Shown: one piece after another, positions 1 to 5,712 of the stretch | How the letters are laid out: the number at the start of each line of letters is the position of its first letter | How positions within the stretch are numbered: position 1 is the first letter of the stretch | Translations under genes and position numbers: made by a program | Assembly (NCBI GenBank): GCA_045613165.1 | Contig: JAZLAK010000089.1 | Coordinates: 1 to 6,981 of the forward strand | Reading direction: 5' to 3' | Source of the DNA: UMGS1124 sp045613165 | GTDB lineage: Bacteria > Bacillota_I > Bacilli_A > RF39 > UBA660 | DNA: 6,981 nt | The notes under the pieces: generated by a model | What the model was told of the DNA's origin: nothing | Databases searched by the model: none | The model's input: only the letters and a program-made list of their open reading frames with translations

Positions 1-1184
1 CATATAATAATAGTGCAGCTAATTTTGGCGTATCTTTCCAAACCCATGCAATAGGTGGATATCATGGTGGAATAGAAGATGATGAGTTATATAGAAGATA
101 TATACAATTCGGAACATATAGTCCAATATTAAGATTATCTAGTGCAAGTAGTCATTATTATAAAAGAGAACCATGGAATTGGGATATGCATACATTAAGT
201 ATAGTAACTTATTATTTAAGATTTCGTGCTATGTTAATACCATATTTATATACTGAAGCGTATAATTATACTGAAACAGGTATACCTTTAATACAACCAA
301 TATATTATAATTATCCAGAAGTATACGATGAAATAGAATATAGAAATGAATATTATTTAGGTAAAAACTTATTCGTTTGTCCTATAACAAAATCAAAAGA
401 TATGGTTATGAATAGAACTATACAAAAAATGTTTTTACCAAATGGCATATGGTATGATTTTAAAACTGGTATAAAATATGTTGGTAATAAAAGATATATT
501 TCATTTTATAAAGATGAAGATTATCCGGTATTTGCAACTCAAGGTAGTATAATACCACTTGCTATGTTAAATGAAGAAAATTTAAATAGTTCAAAAAATC
601 CTGATGGCTTTGAAATACATATATTCCCAGGAAAATCTAATACATATACAATATATGAAGACGATGGTATTACAACGACTAAAGAAAAATATGTTAAAAC
701 AATAATAGATTATAATTATATGTTAAATAATTATACTGTTATTCTTAGACAAGATGTAACTGACTCTACGATTATTCCTAGTATAAGATCATATAAAATT
801 AAATTTAGAAATACTAGATTACCTAATGACATTAGTATATATTTAGGAGAAGATAAATTAGATAATTTTGAATATTATTTAGACGAAAATGATTTTGTAA
901 TTGATATTACTAGAGTTAATTCATATAAACAAATTACTATTAATTGCAAAGGACAAGATATAGAGATAGATTCAGTAAGATTAATAAATAAAGATATTGA
1001 TGATATCATCAGCGATTTAAAAATTGAAACAACCCTAAAAAGTAAGGTTGCCAATATTATGTTTAGTGACCAAGAAATAAAAAGAAAAAGAATAGAAATA
1101 AGAAAATTAAAGAAAAATGGACTTCATCCTAGATATATAAATATGTTCTTAAAATTATTAGAATATTTAGAAGAAAATGTATAA
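1..1184 (+). CDS. Glycoside hydrolase family 31 protein (alpha-glucosidase-like), 3' part
   Basis: The reading frame is open from the left edge (first full codon at base 3), giving 393 residues of a C-terminal part; the ATG at 186 is internal. GH31 hallmarks are visible near the edge: HAIGGYHGGIEDDELYRRYI, then GTYSPILRLSS and KREPWNWD, matching the end of the catalytic (beta/alpha)8 barrel (family HDIGG...RLHS...REPW). Next come the PYLY helix region, the proximal beta domain (LPNGIWYDFKTG, then PVFATQGSIIPLA at about residues 140-182), a DUF5110-like distal beta domain (NPDGFEIHIFPG, YTIYEDDG) and a lysine-rich, probably helical tail of about 70 residues. GH31 enzymes usually hydrolyse alpha-linked glucosides or xylosides. 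The catalytic nucleophile and acid/base lie upstream of the window and cannot be checked. Two normally conserved pocket positions differ (Asp to Ala at 48-50, His to Ser at 138-140), so specificity or activity is uncertain. No dockerin or anchor is visible at the C-terminus; a cytoplasmic location is likely but the N-terminus is missing. Confidence 0.92.
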   Translation, partial: YNNSAANFGVSFQTHAIGGYHGGIEDDELYRRYIQFGTYSPILRLSSASSHYYKREPWNWDMHTLSIVTYYLRFRAMLIPYLYTEAYNYTETGIPLIQPIYYNYPEVYDEIEYRNEYYLGKNLFVCPITKSKDMVMNRTIQKMFLPNGIWYDFKTGIKYVGNKRYISFYKDEDYPVFATQGSIIPLAMLNEENLNSSKNPDGFEIHIFPGKSNTYTIYEDDGITTTKEKYVKTIIDYNYMLNNYTVILRQDVTDSTIIPSIRSYKIKFRNTRLPNDISIYLGEDKLDNFEYYLDENDFVIDITRVNSYKQITINCKGQDIEIDSVRLINKDIDDIISDLKIETTLKSKVANIMFSDQEIKRKRIEIRKLKKNGLHPRYINMFLKLLEYLEENV

Positions 1185-1214
1185 AAATAGTATTGAAAAA
1201 ATACTATTTTTTTA
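1183..1214 (+). terminator. Intrinsic terminator of the GH31 gene
   Basis: A perfect inverted repeat, AAAAATAGTATT (1183-1194) and AATACTATTTTT (1200-1211), encloses the loop GAAAA. The right arm runs into a T tract continuing to 1213. The left arm begins within the TAA stop codon (1182-1184) of the GH31 gene, so the hairpin sits immediately at the gene end. The stem is almost entirely A/T with one G-C pair, so it may be leaky, but the stem-plus-T-run shape and position fit Rho-independent termination. Confidence 0.8.
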
Positions 1215-1243
1215 TTTACCATACTATATTTTTTTAGTATAAT
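1215..1243 (+). promoter_or_regulatory. Sigma-70/SigA-type promoter of the protease operon
   Basis: A perfect -10 box TATAAT (1238-1243) lies exactly 17 bp downstream of a -35-like TTTACC (1215-1220, 4 of 6 matches to TTGACA). The expected transcription start is near 1250, giving a leader of about 17 nt before the ATG at 1267. The position between the GH31 terminator and the protease gene supports it as the operon promoter. AT-rich sequence makes chance -10 boxes common, but the spacing and position here are optimal. Confidence 0.75.
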
Positions 1244-1258
1244 TGTTATAGTATGGTA
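1217..1258 (+). promoter_or_regulatory. 12-bp perfect inverted repeat around the -10 box; candidate operator
   Basis: TACCATACTATA (1217-1228) and TATAGTATGGTA (1247-1258) are perfect reverse complements separated by 18 bp, so the arm centres are 30 bp apart, close to three helical turns. The left arm overlaps the -35 box, the -10 lies between the arms, and the right arm covers the expected transcription start and part of the ribosome-binding site (GGTAGTGAT, 1255-1263, a partial match to GGAGGTGAT). This suits a dimeric or tetrameric repressor binding both half-sites. In RNA reading through from upstream, the arms could also form a 12-bp hairpin hiding part of the ribosome-binding site. The regulator is unknown and not encoded in the window. 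Confidence 0.6.
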
Positions 1259-1266
1259 GTGATGTT

Positions 1267-4200
1267 ATGAGAAAGTATTTTTATGTTTTAATTATTAGTT
1301 TATTTGTTTTAAATATAAATGTATATGCATTAGACAATGAAGTAAAAATAAATCCCGAATGGCTTAATTATATGAAATTAAGTGAAGAGGATAAAGTTAA
1401 ATATGAAGCTATACCTGAAAAGTATATATATGAATACGAAAATACTAGTCAAAATATTTTAAGTATTTATAGTAATAGAGATTACGTGTTTGCAAGTGAT
1501 ACTATTCCAAACTATTTTTCTCTTTTAGATTATAACGGAAAAAAATATGTAAACTCTCCTAAGAAAAATCAAAGTTCTTTAGGTTTATGTTGGTCTTTTG
1601 GAGCAATAGGTAGCGCTGAATCTAATATGCTTTTAAACGGAGTGTATGGTATTAATGATATTATAGATAAATGTGATGAGGATTCATCAAGTTTAGCTTG
1701 TACGTATAAAAATGATTATGAATTGAATGAAGCATATTCATCAGGAACTGTAACAGATTTAGCAACATTCTCTGATAGAATAGCAGATTATATAACTTCT
1801 AAACCAGCAAATGCTCCAGCGTACAATAGAACAGGTACTTATACAGTTATTACTGAAGGATATAATCCTTATACAACAAACAGAACATTTGGATCGGGTG
1901 GAAGTTTTTCAACTGTTGGAAAACTTTATTCTTACGGAATATCACCAACTAGAACATTAAATGAATGGACTAGTTATAATACAAATTTAACAGAAATGAC
2001 TTTAAGTCAAGTATATGATAGTGTTGATAATTTATATCAAGTAACTGATTATTATAATTATCCAAGCGCGCCAACAAATACAGCTGATAAAGAAAAATGG
2101 ATAGAAGAATTAAAAGAAAATATTATGAAATATGGTTCTGTATATGTAAGTACTGTAGCGCCTCAAACTTCTTCAGCTAGAGCATGTTACTATTATGATA
2201 CAAAATATAACATAGATGGGCAAAAACAATATATTCATTTAATTAATTATGATGGCAATTGTGGAAGCGGTTCTTTAGGATGGCATGCAATGCAAATTAT
2301 CGGATGGAATGATGATTATACATTTGAATATTGTAAAACAGGCAATACTTCTTCTGGAAACTACACTAAGACAACTTGTGAAGCAGCAGGTTATACTTGG
2401 ACTGAAGGTAAAGGTGCATGGATATTAAAAAATTCATGGGGTTCTAGTAAAACATATCCTTATTTATCTTATCAATCTAAAGGATTATCAATAAGTGGTG
2501 TAAGAGAAGTAAGTGTTAAAAACTATGATTACGGTTATAATAGTTTATCAGCTTTAATGTATAAAACTTCTACAAAAGAAACAATAAATGGAAAATCAGT
2601 AAATGGATATATATTTAAGTATAGAAAATCGAGCGACATAGAATATCTAACAAGTTTTAATGTAATGTATAGTACTGCTAATCGTGATTATAAAGTATAT
2701 ATAAGTGATAATGGGGAAGATTATGAATTAATAAGTGAAGGAACGACTGATTATTCAGGCTTAAGAACTTATTATGTTGATAATAAAAAACTAGAAGGAG
2801 AATACTTTTATATAAAAGTTATAAATTCTAGTTTTAGTACAGTTAATGCTTTTACAAAAAGTTCTTGTAGTATAGAAAGTAACTGCACCGATACGCCAAG
2901 TATTGATACAGTTATGGAAACGGAATATTACGAAGAAGGCGAAAGATACTTCGATGTATATACTCAAACTAAAAATTTAAAAAGTGGAACTTTAATAGAT
3001 TATAAAATCTACAATGAAGCAGGAACAAATATTACTAGCTCATTTAATATACCTTTAACTTATATAATTAAAGGCATGGAAAAAGTAAATATGATAGCAA
3101 CTTCAACTCTACCTACAGGAAAATATACTTTAATATCATCTACTGGTGATTTGAAGGATGAAACAGAATTTTATATTCTAGGGGATGAAGTAACACTAAG
3201 TTTAAAAGCCCCTAATATGATATATTTAGATGATGAAAATGTAAAAATTACTCCAGTAATTACTAATGAAGAAGGAATAAAAGAATATATTTGGGAAAGT
3301 ACTAATCCTAATGTAGCTAGTGTAGACGAGAGCGGAAACTTAACTTTAAATAATAGTGGCAAAACAAAAATCAAATTAACATTAGATACTTATTATGGAG
3401 AAGTTTCTAGCGAAATAAATATTATAGTTTATGAAAAAATAAATAATGAAAAAGATTTTATAGATGCTTTAATAGATGGGAAAAATTCTAGAGCATACTA
3501 TTTAACAAGTGATTTAGATTTCAAAGGAATTAATTTTGAAGAATATAGTTTAGCTACTATATTTAATAGTATACTACAGGGTAATTTACATACATTAAAA
3601 AATATAGAAAAAGAAATAGCATTAATTGAATATACTGAAAATGCTGAAATTAATAATTTAAAAATAATAGATTCAAAGTTTGATGGTAGTGATTTTGCAG
3701 CCAGCTTAGTTGGAGTTGCTGAAAGTTCGTTAATAAGTGGAATCTATAATGAAGCAACTATAAATAGTAAAAGTGTTGCAGGTGGTATAGTTGGTATGGC
3801 TATATCTTCAAGTGTAAATGAATGCTATAACGGTGGAACGATTACTACTGTTTCTAAAGAAAATAATAGTTATAGCGGTGGTATAGTAGGTAGAGCAATA
3901 GATTCTACAATATCAAATAGTTATAACAACGGTAAAGTTATTTCTAATTTAGAGTCAACTGATGAAATAGAAGGAAACATATATGCAGCTGGTATAGTTG
4001 CAAATTCTACGAATACATCATTAACAAATACATATAATACAGGAATAATAAGCACTGAATCAAACAATATAAATAGTCAATTATATAAAAGTGGGTTAAC
4101 AAATGATTATAGTCATGTAATTAATTCGTATTACTTACATGATGATAATTATAATATAGTAGATGAAAATTTAGAAAGAACATTAGAGGAATTAAAAACA

Positions 4201-5712
4201 AAATCGACATACCTAAAATGGGATTTTAATAGTGTATGGAAAATTGTTGAAGGAAAAGCAACTCCGGTATTAATAAAATATCCAACAGAAGTAACGAATG
4301 TAGATTTTAATATATTTAGCAAAACATTAAATACTGATTATACTTACGATTTTACATATGAAGTAGTTCCATATGGTTCTAGTGATAATGTACAAATAAA
4401 GAGCGAAGATACTGAATTATTTACAGTTAGCAACAATAAAATAATTACAAAAAATAAAGAAGGTAGTAGTTATATCACATTTATTGTTGAAGGTAAAGAA
4501 TATAGTTTTCCGATAACTGTCATAGATTTATTTGATATAGAATATGACAATTCTTTAACAGGAACTAAATTGGATGTAAACATAAATTATAGTTATTATA
4601 TATCAAAACTTGATGGAGAATATTTAAAACTAGTATATAATGTCAATGGAGAAGAAAAAGAACATTCTTTTGAAGAAAATGTAATAAGTGATAAATATTC
4701 ATTTACTGTATATAATAATGGAACTATATCTTTAGGTCTATATTTGTGTCAAGATACTTGTGAATTAAAATACCAAAAAAGTTTTGAAATAACAAATATA
4801 GATAAAACTAATCCAATTATTGAATACGTTGCAGATAACATTAGAAAAACATTAAGAATAAACATAACTGATGAAAATGGTTTAAGTGAAAACAATGACT
4901 ACTCATATGGTTTAAGTAGTACAAAAAATATTGCTCCGACAACATTTAGAAAATATAAACTAAATGAAACTTTTACAGATTTATCTTTAAGTAATGAAAA
5001 TTATTATTTATGGATTAAAAGAACATATGACAAATCAGGTAATGGGACTTGTGCTACTCCGTATTGTATCTTTAAATTAGAATTAGAGGACAATTATTAT
5101 AATCTATATTATTATAACGAAGATCAAATTGAATTATTGGGGCAATTTAGATTATTAGAAAATACTGTTATAACTCCAATTAAATCTCCAACTAAAGATA
5201 GTACTGATAATTTTGATTATGAATTTTCTCATTGGCAAGGATATACTAATGGTATGAAACTAACTAAAGATACTAAATTAATCGCTAAGTACAAAGGTAT
5301 ATTTAGAGGATTGTCATCATACACTTATGTTATAGAAAATAAGGTAATAAAAGAAATAAAAACAAATAATATAAATTCTACTTATAGTGTAGATAAATTT
5401 AAAACTAATGTAAGTAGCGGTGAAACATATAATTTTTATGAAAATAATAATTTAGTTTATCCAAGCTATATAAAAACAGGGTTAGTATATAAAAGTAATT
5501 TTAGAACTTTTAAAATTGCTTTAGCAGGAGATGTAACTGGAGATGGTTATATAAAAATGAATGATGTTATGAAAATAGCGAATCATATTGTAAATAATAA
5601 TGTATTATATAATGAATATTATACTGCAGGGGACGTAACAAGCGATAATAAAGTAAAAATGAATGATATTATGAAAATAGCATCGGGAATAGTTAATGGA
5701 GGTAGTCTATGA
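1267..5712 (+). CDS. Secreted papain-family (C1) cysteine protease with Big_2-like, GLUG beta-helix and C-terminal dockerin modules
   Basis: 1481-residue exported protein. Residues 1-21 form a Sec signal peptide (Lys/Arg start, hydrophobic core, VYA before Leu22). Residues 80-415 are a C1 peptidase: oxyanion Gln102, catalytic Cys108 (LGLCWSF), His340 (GWHAMQIIGW) and Asn389 (LKNSWG), so the active-site set is complete. Residues about 416-540 look like the lectin-like beta-sandwich that often follows such peptidases; 545-640 is Ig-like; 641-722 Big_2-like (WESTNPNVASVDESGNLT); 723-1005 a GLUG-type beta-helix; 1006-1090 a second Big-like domain; 1091-1275 Ig-like beta domains; 1276-1345 InlB-repeat-like (FSHWQGYTNG...LIAKY); 1418-1478 a type I dockerin. 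No membrane anchor or sortase motif is seen, so attachment is probably through the dockerin. The ATG at 1267 is chosen for the signal peptide and the upstream GGTAGTGAT. The stop overlaps the next gene. Substrate unknown; the repeat modules suggest adhesion to host or neighbouring-cell glycoprotein surfaces (inference). Confidence 0.93.
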   Translation: MRKYFYVLIISLFVLNINVYALDNEVKINPEWLNYMKLSEEDKVKYEAIPEKYIYEYENTSQNILSIYSNRDYVFASDTIPNYFSLLDYNGKKYVNSPKKNQSSLGLCWSFGAIGSAESNMLLNGVYGINDIIDKCDEDSSSLACTYKNDYELNEAYSSGTVTDLATFSDRIADYITSKPANAPAYNRTGTYTVITEGYNPYTTNRTFGSGGSFSTVGKLYSYGISPTRTLNEWTSYNTNLTEMTLSQVYDSVDNLYQVTDYYNYPSAPTNTADKEKWIEELKENIMKYGSVYVSTVAPQTSSARACYYYDTKYNIDGQKQYIHLINYDGNCGSGSLGWHAMQIIGWNDDYTFEYCKTGNTSSGNYTKTTCEAAGYTWTEGKGAWILKNSWGSSKTYPYLSYQSKGLSISGVREVSVKNYDYGYNSLSALMYKTSTKETINGKSVNGYIFKYRKSSDIEYLTSFNVMYSTANRDYKVYISDNGEDYELISEGTTDYSGLRTYYVDNKKLEGEYFYIKVINSSFSTVNAFTKSSCSIESNCTDTPSIDTVMETEYYEEGERYFDVYTQTKNLKSGTLIDYKIYNEAGTNITSSFNIPLTYIIKGMEKVNMIATSTLPTGKYTLISSTGDLKDETEFYILGDEVTLSLKAPNMIYLDDENVKITPVITNEEGIKEYIWESTNPNVASVDESGNLTLNNSGKTKIKLTLDTYYGEVSSEINIIVYEKINNEKDFIDALIDGKNSRAYYLTSDLDFKGINFEEYSLATIFNSILQGNLHTLKNIEKEIALIEYTENAEINNLKIIDSKFDGSDFAASLVGVAESSLISGIYNEATINSKSVAGGIVGMAISSSVNECYNGGTITTVSKENNSYSGGIVGRAIDSTISNSYNNGKVISNLESTDEIEGNIYAAGIVANSTNTSLTNTYNTGIISTESNNINSQLYKSGLTNDYSHVINSYYLHDDNYNIVDENLERTLEELKTKSTYLKWDFNSVWKIVEGKATPVLIKYPTEVTNVDFNIFSKTLNTDYTYDFTYEVVPYGSSDNVQIKSEDTELFTVSNNKIITKNKEGSSYITFIVEGKEYSFPITVIDLFDIEYDNSLTGTKLDVNINYSYYISKLDGEYLKLVYNVNGEEKEHSFEENVISDKYSFTVYNNGTISLGLYLCQDTCELKYQKSFEITNIDKTNPIIEYVADNIRKTLRINITDENGLSENNDYSYGLSSTKNIAPTTFRKYKLNETFTDLSLSNENYYLWIKRTYDKSGNGTCATPYCIFKLELEDNYYNLYYYNEDQIELLGQFRLLENTVITPIKSPTKDSTDNFDYEFSHWQGYTNGMKLTKDTKLIAKYKGIFRGLSSYTYVIENKVIKEIKTNNINSTYSVDKFKTNVSSGETYNFYENNNLVYPSYIKTGLVYKSNFRTFKIALAGDVTGDGYIKMNDVMKIANHIVNNNVLYNEYYTAGDVTSDNKVKMNDIMKIASGIVNGGSL
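1504..2511 (+). other. C1 (papain-like) peptidase domain of the secreted protease
   Basis: Residues 80-415 of the protein. The order Gln102, Cys108, His340, Asn389 is that of papain. The block before the catalytic Cys (NSPKKNQSSLGLCWSF) follows the family pattern of a Lys/Asn-Gln oxyanion motif 6 residues before the Cys. A longer than usual stretch with two cysteines (356 and 371) separates the catalytic His from the NSWG motif. Only about 58 residues lie between the signal peptide and this domain (22-79), too short for a classical papain propeptide. Confidence 0.9.
3694..4056 (+). repeat. Four GLUG-type beta-helix repeats within the protease
   Basis: At protein level four units align as (A/S)-(A/G)-G/S-(I/L)-V-(G/A)...S-x-(V/I/L)...Y-N-x-G-x-I: residues 810-834, 837-860, 869-893 and 906-930. 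Examples are VAGGIVGMAISSSVNECYNG and YSGGIVGRAIDSTISNSYNN. They are followed by the usual closing block of such domains (SYYL..., then RTLEELK..., WDFNSVWKI, ATPVL at 955-1002) and preceded by the typical entry strand (AYYLTSDLDFKG). GLUG repeats are found in bacterial surface adhesins. The first and fourth units are degenerate, so the repeat count is a reading by eye. Confidence 0.75.
5518..5700 (+). other. Type I dockerin domain (C-terminus of the protease)
   Basis: Two EF-hand-like segments 34 residues apart: GDVTGDGYIKMNDVMKIA (Asp1422, Thr1424, Asp1426, Asp1433) and GDVTSDNKVKMNDIMKIA (Asp1456, Thr1458, Asp1460, Asp1467). Asp at loop positions 1, 5 and 12 is kept in both; position 3 is Thr instead of the usual Asn/Asp. 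The residues at positions 10-11, which help set cohesin specificity in characterised dockerins, are Met-Asn in both copies. Dockerins bind cohesins on partner or scaffold proteins, so this protein is built for docking. Confidence 0.88.
5698..5703 (+). promoter_or_regulatory. Strong Shine-Dalgarno site for the downstream gene, inside the protease coding end
   Basis: GGAGGT lies 5 nt before the ATG at 5709 and encodes the Gly-Gly near the protease C-terminus. It fixes the downstream start and, with the ATGA overlap (5709-5712), indicates translational coupling. It is a better match than the site used by the first gene of the operon. Confidence 0.88.

Noticed and set aside
186..188. ATG as the start of the GH31 gene
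   Set aside because: The frame is open to the left edge and the residues before this ATG match conserved GH31 sequence, so it is an internal methionine in a truncated gene.
1253..1270. Mini reading frame (Met-Val-Val-Met-Leu-stop) overlapping the protease start
   Set aside because: It begins a few bases after the expected transcription start with no ribosome-binding site of its own, and it is short enough to be chance. It would matter only if a leader-peptide effect were shown.
3171..3374. 67-codon open frame on the minus strand
   Set aside because: It lies wholly inside the protease gene, opposite the end of the Ig-like region and the Big_2-like domain. It has no supporting start context or recognisable product; the + strand frame is clearly the coding one.
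5585..5613. Promoter-like sequence inside the protease gene (TATAAT at 5608-5613)
   Set aside because: The -35 candidates are poor (ATATTG at 17 bp spacing) or badly spaced (TTGTAA at 14 bp), and TATAAT occurs easily by chance in such AT-rich coding sequence. The ATGA overlap already explains expression of the next gene.
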